A stretch of DNA of 63,295 bases, from positions 1 through 63,295 of the forward strand of contig JAFRKJ010000011.1 in NCBI GenBank assembly GCA_017431785.1, read 5' to 3'. The DNA is from Bacillota bacterium. GTDB lineage: Bacteria; Bacillota; Clostridia; Peptostreptococcales; Anaerovoracaceae. The notes below the pieces were generated by a model. The model was given only the letters and a program-made list of their open reading frames with translations, was not told where the DNA came from and did no database searches. The translations under genes and the position numbers were made by a program. Each line of letters opens with the position of its first letter. Position 1 is the stretch's first letter. Of this stretch, positions 17,834-28,800 are shown piece by piece.

Positions 17834-20419
17834 CTATCTGTTTCTGATCATTTCCGCGATTTCTGCTGCGGTTTGTTCCGGAGTCTTTCCGCTGACGTTC
17901 ACTCTGATGTCGCTCCAAAGCTCATAGTTGTCTTTTCGTCTGTCAAATACAGCCTGCAGCCCATCCATCTGAGAAACAGGACGGCCCTCTGCAGAAAGCT
18001 CCGCCAGGTCTCTTTCCAGATAAACTGATACGCTGTTCTCAAGCAAAGGCACCATATTCTCTTCCCTTTCAACACACCCGCCTCCTGCAGCGAATACGAT
18101 TCCGGACGAAGTGCCCTCTGCATCAGGTTTTTTTCTCATAACCTTCCTGATGATTGCGGATTCAATGCTGCGGAAATAATCAACACCTGTTTCCATGATG
18201 ATTTCCCCCGCATCACATCCATAGATATCTCTGATCATCTCGTCGCAGTCAACAAAACGCTTTCCCGTCAGTTCTGCCAGAATCCTTCCTGCTGTCGTCT
18301 TGCCGCAGCCCGGCATTCCAATGAGCACAATGTTCTCGATTTCCCCAATCAGCTGACTGCAGGCAAGCTGTGTTGCATAAGCTGTATCCATCTCCTTTCC
18401 CAAGAAGAGCTGGCTTGCCTTTGCTGCTTGCGCCGCAAGCATATGAAATCCGCCGAACGCCTGGATTCCCGCCTTGCGCGCATCCAGCATGAGCTTTGTC
18501 CGCAGCGGATTGTAGATGAGATCGAAAACAGCTTCGCATGCAGGAAAATCCCGAATATCAATAACTGCCTGTCCGGCATTTGGATACATTCCAACAGGTG
18601 TTGTATTCACAATGATCCGTGCATCCGCATGTTTGTTCAGATTCCCATAGTGATTGCTGCCTTTTCTGGAAATCACGATGACCGGATCTGCTCCCAAGTC
18701 TTCCAGCACCTTTACGACCGTTCCGGAGACGCCGCCGCTGCCGAGAACGATTGCCTTTGCATCCTTCACATTTACATCGGATTCTTCCACAGTCCGCAGA
18801 AATCCGTAGTAGTCCGTATTATCACCATAGTAGGTTCCATCGTCACATTTCACGATGGTGTTCACACTGCCGCAGCGACGTGCCCTGTCGGACAGCCGGT
18901 CGCAGTATTTCATGACCTCTTTTTTGTATGGCATGGTGACAGTAATACCCCTGAAAGCTCCTTCTCTGAAGAACGTGTCCAATTCTACTGGCTCGCGCTC
19001 AAAGAGTCCGAACTCATAACCGCCGATTATTTTGTGGACCTGAGGAGAATAGCTGTGTCCAAGCTTCCTTCCGAGCAGACCGTATTCGATCCTGTTATCG
19101 TGCTGATATCTTCTGCTCTGTGCCATAATTTCCTTCATCACCTCTGTGACATATGATCTTTTCTCTTTGTCGCAAAGGCTTCCCAGTTTGTCCGTTTTCT
19201 CTTTTTCTCTGGCAGCATCCAGAACAGGAAGACCGTTTTGCTCTTTGAATCCAGCAATGTCTTTCACAACATCAAAACGCTTCCCCAGCAGTTCTGTGAT
19301 TTCCTCATCAATGGTATCAATCTGATTCCTGAAATCTCTCAGATCTTCCGGCGCACGTTCTTCCAGCAGCATATCAAATACAGCGATTGCAGCTGCTGCC
19401 TCGATACACGGAACTGCCCGTGGAACAATACAAGGATCATGTCTGCCGATAATCTTGAGTTTCGCAGGCCTCATATGATCAAGATCGACGCTGTACTGCT
19501 CTTTTCCAATCGATGGAGTCGGTTTTATCGCTGTCCGGAACACAACGGGCATGCCGGATGCCAGCCCGCCCAGTATGCCTCCGTGGTTGTTCGTCCTCGT
19601 GACGACTTTTCCATTTCTTATTTCAAAAGGATCATTGTTCTCAGAACCCTTCATTCTTGCCGCAGCAAATCCTGCGCCGAATTCAATTCCTTTCACGGCG
19701 GGAACAGCAAAAACAGCCTGACATATCCTGCTCTCCAGACTGCCGAATACAGGCTCGCCCAAACCAGCAGGGATTCCCGTAATCATGCACTCTACGATTC
19801 CTCCTATGGAATCCTCATCCCCTTTTACTCCCGCGATCAGCTCCTTCATCCACTCGCCGGCAACGGAATCTACGACCGGGAAGTCATCTTCCACATGGCT
19901 TTCTGCTGTAAGCGCCGCATCCTTGACATCTCCAATAGCGTAAATATGGGCTTTGACCGCAATGCCTTGCTTCTGAAGCCACTGGAGGCAGAGACCCCCT
20001 GCCACACAGAGAGGCGCGGTCAATCTGCCGCTGAACGAACCTCCGCCAGGTTCGATTTCACCGTACTTCACCCATGCCGGATAATCAGCATGAGATGGTC
20101 TTGGCACAGCAACCATATCTTCGTAATCCGACGGATGTGCATCGGTGTTTTCGATCTCCGCTTTAATCACCCCTCCATCTGTGATATAGCTGCCATCTTC
20201 TTTCTCTGTTACGCCCGAGATGAATTGCGGTCTGTCCTTCTCTTTCCTTGACGTGGACCAGTCCTTTGTCCCGGGCGCCCTGCGGTCAAGGAACTGCTGC
20301 AAAACGGAACCATCAAAAGAAAGTCCTTCCGGAACGCCGTCTATTCTGACTCCGATGTTTGGCCCGTGGGACTTTCCGTATAATTCAATCTTTAGTTTTT
20401 CCCCAAAAACGGTTGTCAT
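17834..20419 (-). CDS. Four-domain shikimate-pathway fusion: AroC-chorismate mutase-AroE-AroK
   Basis: An 861-residue fusion of four enzymes. Residues about 1-355 are chorismate synthase: GKSHGP with His18, RRAPG, RPSHADYP with His110, NNHGGILGG and IIGRHDPC. About 357-440 are an AroQ-fold chorismate mutase, starting LRDFRNQIDTIDEEITELLGKR. About 444-690 are shikimate dehydrogenase: GHSYSP, TMPYKK with Lys499, GDNTDYYGF and the NADP loop GSGGVSG at 560-566. About 695-861 are shikimate kinase: P-loop GMPGCGKTT at 701-709, the Asp of FVDCDEMI, and AAGGGC. All four active sites look intact. The order differs from fungal AROM, which has no chorismate synthase or mutase. It is joined to aroF by a TGATG overlap. 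Confidence 0.93.
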   Translation of the reverse strand: MTTVFGEKLKIELYGKSHGPNIGVRIDGVPEGLSFDGSVLQQFLDRRAPGTKDWSTSRKEKDRPQFISGVTEKEDGSYITDGGVIKAEIENTDAHPSDYEDMVAVPRPSHADYPAWVKYGEIEPGGGSFSGRLTAPLCVAGGLCLQWLQKQGIAVKAHIYAIGDVKDAALTAESHVEDDFPVVDSVAGEWMKELIAGVKGDEDSIGGIVECMITGIPAGLGEPVFGSLESRICQAVFAVPAVKGIEFGAGFAAARMKGSENNDPFEIRNGKVVTRTNNHGGILGGLASGMPVVFRTAIKPTPSIGKEQYSVDLDHMRPAKLKIIGRHDPCIVPRAVPCIEAAAAIAVFDMLLEERAPEDLRDFRNQIDTIDEEITELLGKRFDVVKDIAGFKEQNGLPVLDAAREKEKTDKLGSLCDKEKRSYVTEVMKEIMAQSRRYQHDNRIEYGLLGRKLGHSYSPQVHKIIGGYEFGLFEREPVELDTFFREGAFRGITVTMPYKKEVMKYCDRLSDRARRCGSVNTIVKCDDGTYYGDNTDYYGFLRTVEESDVNVKDAKAIVLGSGGVSGTVVKVLEDLGADPVIVISRKGSNHYGNLNKHADARIIVNTTPVGMYPNAGQAVIDIRDFPACEAVFDLIYNPLRTKLMLDARKAGIQAFGGFHMLAAQAAKASQLFLGKEMDTAYATQLACSQLIGEIENIVLIGMPGCGKTTAGRILAELTGKRFVDCDEMIRDIYGCDAGEIIMETGVDYFRSIESAIIRKVMRKKPDAEGTSSGIVFAAGGGCVEREENMVPLLENSVSVYLERDLAELSAEGRPVSQMDGLQAVFDRRKDNYELWSDIRVNVSGKTPEQTAAEIAEMIRNR

Positions 20420-21186
20420 CAGCTGATTGCCTCTCTGATTTTCATGATTTTTTGAGCAGTTTCATCGAACACCTGTGGTGTAAGCGCCTGCGCCCCATCA
20501 CAAAGAGCATTGACCGGATCATTGTGCACTTCGATCATGACTCCGTCAGCACCTGACGCCGCTGCCGCAAGTGCCATGGAAGGAACGAGTGAGGCCTTTC
20601 CTGCAGCGTGGCTCGGATCTACGACGACCGGCAGATCTGTCATCTCCTTCAGTGCCGCCACAGCAGACAGATCGAGGGTGTATCTGGTATATGTTTCAAA
20701 TGTCCTGATGCCTCTTTCGCATAGGATGACATTATTATTTCCTTCTGAAATAATGTACTCCGCGCTCATCAGAAACTCCCTGAGCGTATTCGTCATGCCC
20801 CTTTTGAGGAGAATGACCTTGTCCGTCTTTCCGAGGACCTTCAGCAGTTCAAAATTCTGCATGTTTCTGGCACCGACCTGTATGACATCGATATCTTCAA
20901 ACAATGAAAGATGATTTTCGCTGACGATTTCGGAAACAACAGGCATCCCCGTAGCTTCTTTTGCTTTCAGCAGCAGTTTGATGCCTTCTTCACCCAAGCC
21001 CTGAAAATCGTATGGAGATGTCCTTCCCTTAAATGCGCCGCCCCTGAGCAGAGATGCTCCCGATTGCTTGACGCTCCTTGCCACCTCCAGAATCTGAGAT
21101 TCGGATTCCACAGTGCAAGGTCCGGCAATCAATGCGAACTGCCCGCCGCCGATTTGGATGTTGCCTATCTTAAATGCTTTACTCAT
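20419..21186 (-). CDS. aroF: 3-deoxy-7-phosphoheptulonate (DAHP) synthase, type I beta
   Basis: A 255-residue DAHP synthase, which joins phosphoenolpyruvate and erythrose 4-phosphate at the start of the shikimate pathway. GPCTVES (22-28), [23 protein letters not shown] and [11 protein letters not shown] match the type I beta (KDO8P-synthase-like) group. It has no N-terminal ACT-like or ferredoxin-like domain and no C-terminal chorismate mutase, so it is probably not directly feedback-inhibited by an attached domain. The chorismate mutase that sometimes provides this is encoded in the next gene. It overlaps the transporter gene by four bases and the fusion gene by one. Confidence 0.94.
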   Translation of the reverse strand: MSKAFKIGNIQIGGGQFALIAGPCTVESESQILEVARSVKQSGASLLRGGAFKGRTSPYDFQGLGEEGIKLLLKAKEATGMPVVSEIVSENHLSLFEDIDVIQVGARNMQNFELLKVLGKTDKVILLKRGMTNTLREFLMSAEYIISEGNNNVILCERGIRTFETYTRYTLDLSAVAALKEMTDLPVVVDPSHAAGKASLVPSMALAAAASGADGVMIEVHNDPVNALCDGAQALTPQVFDETAQKIMKIREAIS

Positions 21187-22088
21187 CTGTCCTCTCCTGT
21201 ATCTATCTCATCTTTCTCTTCCGCCGATGATCCGACTTCCATAATCAATATACTCGCCAGCATCATGACCATTCCGACATAACTGCGCGGCAGCAGTCTT
21301 TCACCTGCGAACAGATATGCCACGATTGCCGCAAAAACGGGTTCCAGTGTGAAAATAACGCCCACATGGGTCGCCGTTGTGTACTGCTGTCCGATTACCT
21401 GCGCAATATATGCGATTCCCGTGCAGAATACGGTCAGGAATATCAGCGACGCCCAGCATCCGCCGCTCTGCGGAAGGCTGATATCCTCAAAGATCAATGC
21501 GAGTATGAGCATCCATACGCCTGTGAATCCCAGCTGATAGATACCAAGCTGGTAAGCATCGACCTCCTCATGCCGCACGCCTGCTTCATTGATCAGAAGA
21601 TCCACCGCATAAAACAGACCGCACATGAGACACAGGATATCTCCTGAAGCCACACGCATGTGCTCGTTGAGCGTCAGCAGCGCCATGCCTGCAGTACAGA
21701 GCAAAACGACGAAAACGATCCTCTTTTCAGGCACGACCTTCTTGAAGAAGAAGGCCAGTATCGGGGTGAAAATCACCGCGGTCCCGCATAAAAAACCTGC
21801 GTTTGACTGGGAGGTGTATTTCACGCCGTACGTCGCACCTATATATACGATGACCAGCGAAAGGGAAACAAGAAACGCGTACTTTAATGTCATTCTGTTT
21901 ACATGAATCGCCCGTTTTACTGTCAGCAGCCAGGCCACCACAAACGCACCCAAAAACCGGAAGGCATTCAGCGTCAGAGGATCGATCTCCTGCAGACATA
22001 AGTCCATCATAAAATAGGATACGCCCCATCCCAGTGTCACCAGCATGAGCATCATATCTGCTTTGAGTTGTGTCCCTTTGTTCTCCAT
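21183..22088 (-). CDS. EamA/DMT-family membrane transporter
   Basis: A 301-residue protein with about ten hydrophobic helices in two EamA repeats, beginning [22 protein letters not shown] and ending in a charged tail ([18 protein letters not shown]). The second repeat contains [26 protein letters not shown], the DMT hallmark. Family members export amino acids or other metabolites, or take up small solutes. It overlaps aroF by four bases and ends the start codon of holA's neighbour by one, so it is cotranscribed with the aromatic pathway. Export of an aromatic amino acid or precursor is an inference from this position alone. Confidence 0.88.
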   Translation of the reverse strand: MENKGTQLKADMMLMLVTLGWGVSYFMMDLCLQEIDPLTLNAFRFLGAFVVAWLLTVKRAIHVNRMTLKYAFLVSLSLVIVYIGATYGVKYTSQSNAGFLCGTAVIFTPILAFFFKKVVPEKRIVFVVLLCTAGMALLTLNEHMRVASGDILCLMCGLFYAVDLLINEAGVRHEEVDAYQLGIYQLGFTGVWMLILALIFEDISLPQSGGCWASLIFLTVFCTGIAYIAQVIGQQYTTATHVGVIFTLEPVFAAIVAYLFAGERLLPRSYVGMVMMLASILIMEVGSSAEEKDEIDTGEDR

Positions 22089-23209
22089 TACATGTTTCCA
22101 ATGAAGTATTCCAAAGCCAGGCGTCCCGGCATCAGCCCTGATTTGATGTTCTCTTCTGTCTTGTATCCTGTTTTGAGTGCTCTTCTGAGATTGCTCATTC
22201 CAAGGCGGCTGCCGCTCTCCAGTGCTTTCTTTGTCCTGTATTCCGCGATTCTTCTCTTTCCCAGATATCCGCTGGAAAGCGTCTTCTGGATCTCACCGAG
22301 GCTCTTTCCCTCATCTTTCATCTCACAGGCTGTGAGCATGATCTCCAACTGTTCCGTGATCATCGCAAGAATGCTCATCTCCGACGTACCGTCCTGAAGC
22401 AGATAATGCAAAAGCCGGAAAGCCTCGTCCTTTCTGCTCATCGTCATGGCGTCAATCATACGGAAGACGTTTTTTTCGGGGCTGGTCCCTATGACTTCTG
22501 ACACATCCTGCGGTGTGATTTCCTGTGCATCACCGCAATAAGCAATGATTTTACGCAAGTCGTTGTTCAGTTCATACAGACCGTAGTCATTATCCCGGCT
22601 TTCATAACCCGTTTCCTTGATGACCATGGATACGATGCCGGGTCGATAGCTTTTGCCTGCAGCTCTGAATCGCTTCTCAATAAAACCGCTGAGCTGTTTC
22701 CTGCTGAGGGGACCGAAGTCATACACTCTGCCAAGTCCCTTCCTGCCCTGTTTTGATACTTTTTTGTACAGTTCAGAGTCTTTTACAAGCTTCTCCGCTT
22801 TGTAATCCTCAGCATTTGCTGCCGTGATAATCAACAGCGTTGTTGCGGGATCGATCTTCTCCAGCTGCTCTGCCAGCTCTTTCTTGTCATTTGTCCCCCG
22901 GTCTATCGCCTTTGGCATTCTTCCTCTGTCATCAAAAAATTCCGGAAGGTACACAACCTTTCGTTCCGACATAAACGGGAGGGTCTCCAGATTCCCGATG
23001 ATGTCCTGTACATCAGCCTTATCTCTTTCAAAGGTCGTCAGATCCAGCATCCTGCACTCTTTGCTTACAAACCGATCGATCAGTGTTTCCGCATAAAAAT
23101 CAATCAGGTACTCCTCGCTGCCTCTGAGTATGACAACTGCGGGTATGTCGCCTGATTTCATATCCGCCGTAAGCTGTTCAAATGCATGTTTTTCTTCGCT
23201 GTAAGCCAT
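22088..23209 (-). CDS. holA: DNA polymerase III delta subunit
   Basis: A 373-residue HolA, the clamp-loader wrench subunit that opens the beta sliding clamp. N-terminal segments DIPAVVILRGSEEYLIDFYAETLIDRFV and the central PEKNVFRMIDAMTMSRKDEAFRLLHYLLQDG match the AAA+-like HolA family, which has no working P-loop. The C-terminal collar domain is complete. The gene heads the run with the transporter and shikimate genes, overlapping the transporter gene by one base. The promoter appears to lie within the end region of comEC (23228-23236). Confidence 0.92.
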   Translation of the reverse strand: MAYSEEKHAFEQLTADMKSGDIPAVVILRGSEEYLIDFYAETLIDRFVSKECRMLDLTTFERDKADVQDIIGNLETLPFMSERKVVYLPEFFDDRGRMPKAIDRGTNDKKELAEQLEKIDPATTLLIITAANAEDYKAEKLVKDSELYKKVSKQGRKGLGRVYDFGPLSRKQLSGFIEKRFRAAGKSYRPGIVSMVIKETGYESRDNDYGLYELNNDLRKIIAYCGDAQEITPQDVSEVIGTSPEKNVFRMIDAMTMSRKDEAFRLLHYLLQDGTSEMSILAMITEQLEIMLTACEMKDEGKSLGEIQKTLSSGYLGKRRIAEYRTKKALESGSRLGMSNLRRALKTGYKTEENIKSGLMPGRLALEYFIGNM

Positions 23210-23227
23210 AATAACCCCCGCAGCGTG

Positions 23228-23236
23228 ATTATAACA
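23228..23236 (-). promoter_or_regulatory. Promoter of the holA-shikimate run
   Basis: An extended -10 TGTTATAAT on the minus strand about 20 bases before the holA start; the -35 region is weak. It falls in the short gap between comEC and holA, so these two genes may still be partly cotranscribed. Confidence 0.45.
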
Positions 23237-23248
23237 TGAATATCGGTT

Positions 23249-25645
23249 CTATTCATCATTAATCATTGTCTTGATGTCCACAACTTCACCTTTTTTGATC
23301 TCAAAACCGACTGCTCCCATGAGATCATTGCGGTAAATGGCCGCCCCTGCATCCGCAAGGCGCTGCAAGGCCTCCGGTGCAGGATGACCGTACATGTTGT
23401 TCTTTCCCACCTGGATCACAGCGAACTCCGGCCGCACAGCATCCAGAAATGCTTCCATACTGCTGGTTTTGCTGCCGTGATGGCCGACTTTGAGAATTTC
23501 AGAACACAATTCTGATGATGAAGCACCTGACACATGACGACCGTATTCCCTGATCATTTCCTTTTCTCCTTCTTCTCCCATGTCGCCTGTGATCAGAAGT
23601 GCGGTATTGCCTTTGCGCCCGGAAAAAGTAATCTTAAATACGAGGCTCAGCAGATTTTCATCAGTCTCGTCATCAATCAGTTTCTGATATTGCGCATCAG
23701 ATTTGCGGGCCGGATGCAAAATCTCTAAATAAACAGAATTGTTTTTACGTAAACTAATGTAATCACCCTTTCCCAGGTACACAAACCGCTCAGCACCAAG
23801 GCCTGTTTCCTCCATGAGCTGCGCCTGCTTCCACTTATTTGCCTCATACACATACAGTTTGTCTATCATTCCCTCTTGTGCAAGTTCACATATCCCTTTG
23901 TAGTGATCCATATGCAGATGCGTTACAAATGCTCCATCCACATGAGAGACTCCGTTTTTGAGAAGATAGGTTCGCAAGGTATTCTTCCCTATATTATAAT
24001 CTGCGCTCCCGCCGCCATCGAAGAGAAAACATTGATCGTTTTTCCATAAACCTCCCTCTGTTTTTACACAGACACAGTCTCCCTGCCCCACGTCAACAAA
24101 GGTGATATCACATTGATCAAATCCATCTGACGCAAAGGCATGAAAACTGATGCTGAGAACTGTTATCAGAAGCAGCACCTTAAGAATATACATGCTTTTA
24201 TGTACCGCCCTGATCAGCTGCAGCCGTCCTTCTTCTGTTGCAAAGGTCAGGAGACTCAGATAATAGGCGGCCATGATCCACAACGGAGGACTCGCCACCT
24301 GAAAGGATGTGATTCCGTCCACTTGTGTCACTTCGTTGAGCCGGACTAACACCGCACACAGCGGCTTAATCAGACTTGCTGCCGGATCAATCAATGGAGT
24401 TGGGCTCACCGCCATAGCAAGCAGCGCGGAAGGTACGATGAGACCTGCAAGGGCTACCACAGGCACATTGACGATGACGGCAAGCACAGAAAGGTAATTA
24501 AACTGGTAGATCAGGAATGGCCCAAGCCCTGCCTGCACCGCCAGACTGGCCAGAAAAATGCCGGAGTAAAGCCTGCTGAAATAAGGGAAAAACAGAGCGA
24601 TGGTGAGCACTGCCAGAAGAGACATCTGAAATCCCGTATTGAAGAGCATAAACGGATTTTTCAATATCACAGCCAGAAAGACGAAAAAAGCAGCGTTGAC
24701 CAAGTCATACCGCTTTCCTGTCATTCCTGCTATGATGTGCAGCAGTACCATCACAACGGCTCTTGTTACCGATGGTGAAAACCCGGATGCCATGGCATAC
24801 AGCAGGAAGAAACTCATGTTGAAAGCGAAGAACACCCATCTTCTTCTCCATCGCCACAGTTTCAGTATGAATCCATATATGATGCCGATGTGAAGTCCGC
24901 TGACGGCCAGAATATGGGCCGTTCCGTTCTTCTGAAATGTTTCCAGCACATCTCCATCCAGATCACCTTTGTCACCGAATATCACGGCTCTGATAACGGA
25001 TGCTGTTCGGGCATCGGCGACGCCGGCCAGTTTCTCCAGGAACTGTTCTTTGAAACAGTACACTCTGCCTGCCGCAAAAGCTGCAGGATTCTGTGTGTAC
25101 TTCCTCTGTCCATGCACATCCACGTTGCTGCAGGTCACCGTCCTCGCAATGCCTAATGACCTCAAATACAGTGCGTAGTCAAAGCACCCCGGATTGCGTC
25201 TGCCCTCCGGCACCTGCATTTCCCCCGTAATGCTGACAAGACTTCCCGGAATCACATCTTCCGCACCCTGACAGGATTCATAGCATTTTGCCAGGACCTT
25301 TCCCTGATCTGATTGTATGACGAGCCGCAGATATGGCTCCCCTTGCTGATTCACTCTTTTCCCGCAATCCTTGACTTCACCGTACAGGCTGTTTCCTTCC
25401 AACTGATGAATCTGTTTCTGAAGTAGCCGTTCCTCATGCCAGAAGGACGCCGCACCCAGACAATATGCGGCAAGCATAACTGCGAAAATGCGCTTCATTC
25501 TGGGATCTGATGCCTTTGCATGCAGCAGATAGCACAGGGAAAACAAGCCTAACGCTGCTGCCGCGATGGCAATCCCCGTATAGTACGAAATCATAACAGC
25601 TGCCGCACACCCCAATGCGGCAAAAAACATCGGTCTTCTCATCAT
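23249..25645 (-). CDS. comEC: DNA internalisation competence protein ComEC/Rec2
   Basis: A 798-residue full-length ComEC. An N-terminal membrane helix pair precedes an OB-fold DUF4131 region (NSLYGEVKDCGKRVNQQG ...), the Competence domain has many helices (LAVSGLHIGIIYGF is the family signature), and the C-terminal part (about 525-790) is a metallo-beta-lactamase-like domain with HLHMDHYKG, TGDMGEEG and VGHHGSKTS. It forms the inner-membrane channel for single-stranded DNA during transformation; the MBL domain may digest the other strand. No other com genes are nearby, so competence cannot be claimed from this window. Confidence 0.95.
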   Translation of the reverse strand: MMRRPMFFAALGCAAAVMISYYTGIAIAAAALGLFSLCYLLHAKASDPRMKRIFAVMLAAYCLGAASFWHEERLLQKQIHQLEGNSLYGEVKDCGKRVNQQGEPYLRLVIQSDQGKVLAKCYESCQGAEDVIPGSLVSITGEMQVPEGRRNPGCFDYALYLRSLGIARTVTCSNVDVHGQRKYTQNPAAFAAGRVYCFKEQFLEKLAGVADARTASVIRAVIFGDKGDLDGDVLETFQKNGTAHILAVSGLHIGIIYGFILKLWRWRRRWVFFAFNMSFFLLYAMASGFSPSVTRAVVMVLLHIIAGMTGKRYDLVNAAFFVFLAVILKNPFMLFNTGFQMSLLAVLTIALFFPYFSRLYSGIFLASLAVQAGLGPFLIYQFNYLSVLAVIVNVPVVALAGLIVPSALLAMAVSPTPLIDPAASLIKPLCAVLVRLNEVTQVDGITSFQVASPPLWIMAAYYLSLLTFATEEGRLQLIRAVHKSMYILKVLLLITVLSISFHAFASDGFDQCDITFVDVGQGDCVCVKTEGGLWKNDQCFLFDGGGSADYNIGKNTLRTYLLKNGVSHVDGAFVTHLHMDHYKGICELAQEGMIDKLYVYEANKWKQAQLMEETGLGAERFVYLGKGDYISLRKNNSVYLEILHPARKSDAQYQKLIDDETDENLLSLVFKITFSGRKGNTALLITGDMGEEGEKEMIREYGRHVSGASSSELCSEILKVGHHGSKTSSMEAFLDAVRPEFAVIQVGKNNMYGHPAPEALQRLADAGAAIYRNDLMGAVGFEIKKGEVVDIKTMINDE

Positions 25646-25667
25646 ATTCCTGTATACCCCTTATTCG

Positions 25668-25696
25668 AATGTATCATATGTAAATGGTAATTACAA
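25668..25696 (-). promoter_or_regulatory. comEC promoter
   Basis: Minus-strand TTGTAA (25691-25696) and TACATT (25668-25673) with a 17-base spacer, upstream of an AAGGGG-type ribosome-binding site. Confidence 0.45.
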
Positions 25697-25759
25697 GAAT
25701 CTATTCCTTTTATTTCCATTTATTTTTTTGATTCTTTATCACATAAAATACTCAGCCTA

Positions 25760-25768
25760 TGATATAAT
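25760..25768 (+). promoter_or_regulatory. PBP gene promoter, extended -10
   Basis: TGATATAAT, a perfect extended -10, about 40 bases before the TTG start; no clear -35. It stands back to back with the comEC promoter. Confidence 0.55.
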
Positions 25769-25806
25769 TTTGATGTATGTAAATTCTAAGTTCGGAGGAT
25801 AGTATT

Positions 25807-28800
25807 TTGTCTGACAAGTATAATGAAACAAACGACGATTTCTTCGCAAAGTTCGATGAAATAGCAGATAAGAAAAACAAGATTTCTGAAACCGATACAT
25901 ATAGTGCCGATGCTGCGGACGCAGAGTATTCCTATGGCTCTGCTTCCAGCTATCGCTCTGATAAGAAAACAACCGGTTCTGAAAAAGCTCCATCTGAGAG
26001 AAAACGCAGAAGCGATAAAAATAAACGCGATAAGACGAAAAGCGCTAAACCTAAGAAGGCTGCGGTTGCAAAGGCCAAGAAGAATCTTTCCAGCGCTAAG
26101 GCGAAAGGCATTGCTGCATCATCTAAATTCGGAGGCAGCGCATCCGGACAGACGAAGCGCAAGCCACTGAAGAAAGACACTGCAGGCAAAGCGTTTCTCA
26201 AGACTTTCGTGGCAATCGCTCTCATCGCTGTTTTTGCAGTTGGCATCTACGTTGGAGTCATCTTCCTCAAAGCCCCTGCAATCAATACCGATGATATCTA
26301 TTCACAGATCAGCCAGCGTTCCGTCATGTACGATACAGATGGCAATGAAATCGAGAGTCTCTACTTCTCGAATGGCAACAGAACTGTTATCAAGTATAAG
26401 GATATTCCTGAGAACATGGTCAACGCTGTCATCGCAATTGAGGACCATAAGTTCTGGTCTCACAGTGGATTCAACTTTATCCGTATGATTGGTGCTGTGA
26501 AGGAAAGTCTCTTCGGCGGAGGTGAAGTCAGCGGTACTTCCACTGTAACGCAGCAGTTGGCCAGAAACGTATATCTGTCTGAGATCAAGAGCCAACGTAC
26601 CCTTTCGCGTAAAATCACGGAGATGTACTGCACCATTGTGCTTGAAAAAGATCTGTCTAAAGAACAGATCATGGAAGCTTACCTCAACACCATCTATCTT
26701 GGGTTCAACTCCTACGGTGTAGAAGCTGCCGCAGAGTCCTACTTCAACAAAAAGGCCAGCGAACTAAATCTGGAGCAGTGCGCCGCTTTGGCTGCCCTGC
26801 CGCAGTCTCCTGACGTCTATGCTCTGGTTTATTCAGATTACTATAACACGCAGACTTCACTGCCTAAGATCAAAAAGACTTCGACAGTAACCTATCTCTA
26901 CAATGGAGAGTTGACAAAGGACAGAAGAGAATACATCCTGAACAACATGTGCAGCAATGGAGCTATTACAGAACAGCAGCGTGATGAAGCTCTGGCCCAT
27001 GATATCAAGGATGAAATCAAAATCGGTACTGCTGCAGACGCAAGCAAGACTTCATACTTTACGGATTATGCCCTTGAGCAGCTGATCGACGATATCATGG
27101 AGGAATATGGCGTATCTGAAAATGACGCTGAGAACATGGTATACACCAAGGGCCTCAAGATCTATACTTCCATGGACTCCAAAATCCAGAAGATCATGGA
27201 AGAAGAGTTTGCGGATGATGATAACTTCACAAGTATTTCATACACTAGAACAAATGAAGACAACAATCTGGTGAGTGAAAACGGCGTTGTACTTGCTTAC
27301 GCTTATTCTAATTACATCCAGAATGGAAGATTCACCCTCTCGCCGGAAGAATACCAAATGAATTCCGACGGAAGCATGACCATACTCAAAGATAAAAGGC
27401 TGAATTTCTATGAGACAACTTCCTCAACAGGTGATGATATCAGCGTTGAGTTCAAGAGTATGTACAAGAAGGAAGATGACGGAAAGTTCTACTTCATCGA
27501 AAGTGGTGCTCTTTCCATTCCTGCTGAGTACAAGACGCTTGACGGAAACGGAAACTGTGTTGTTTCAGCCCAGTTCTTTGCAGATTATCCTGAATTCTTT
27601 AAGAAAACAGATGATGGCCTGAGAGTATCGGATGATAACTTCACGCTCAAGCAGAAGATTCGTCAGCCTCAGGCTGCTGCCGTTATCATCGAGAATAAGA
27701 CCGGTGAAGTCAAAGGTATGATGGGCGGCCGCGGGGCTACAGGTAAACAGCTTTACAACAGAGCCGTTAATCCTCGTCAGCCTGGATCCTCCATCAAGCC
27801 AATTGCGGTATACGGTCCTGCTATTCAGATGAGCTACGAATATCAGAAGGCAAACAAAAGACTTAGTCTGGATACCAGCGAAGGTTCTGACTGGGGTAAA
27901 TATGTAACGGCCGGAAGCGTCATCAACGATTCCCTGACCAAGGACGGAAACGGCAAAGTATGGCCGAAGAATGATGACGGCGGATACCATGGCCCTACTA
28001 CAGTCAGAGAAGCACTCCAGCAGTCCCTGAATGTATGCTCCTATAAGATATTCCAGCAGATTGACCGCAACGAAGGTGCTGATTACTGTCTGGATATGCT
28101 GAAGAAAGTCGGCATTACGACGCTCAATGATGAAAGCGACTGCAACCCTGCTGCAATCTCCCTCGGTGGTCTGACTTACGGTCTGACCCCTCTCGAAGAA
28201 GCTGCAGCATATGAGACCTTCGTTAATGGCGGAGTCTATAAGACACCGATCTTCTACACCAAGGTACTCGACTCAAATAATAATACACTCTTCGAGAAGC
28301 AGGCAGAAGAGACACAGGTATATGATCCGGGTGTAGCATGGATCATGACTGATGTTCTCCACACTGTAGTAACCAAGGGTATCGGCCGCAGCGCATACAT
28401 CAACTCACAGCCTGCAGGCGGCAAGACTGGTACAACAAGTAATATGTACGATATCTGGTTCTCCGGATTTACGCCTTACTACTCCATGGCACTGTGGATG
28501 GGCAATGATATCAATATGTCAGTATCCAACTACTCCTACAAAGCTGCAGGATTCTGGGCTGCCATTATGGAACGTGTCTGTGAAGATCTTCCGAGAGCCA
28601 GCTTCTCAGATAAACCTGCCAACGTAACCCAGGTCAATGGAGAGTATTATACGGAAGGCACTTATTCTAAGGTGGCAAAGAGAAAGACAAAGACGAAGAA
28701 GAGCAAGAAAGAAACAGAGTCGACAACAGAATCACAGACAGTTACACTGCCTCCTGCCACAACAAAGGGAACTACAGCTGCGCCGCCACCAACAGAACCG

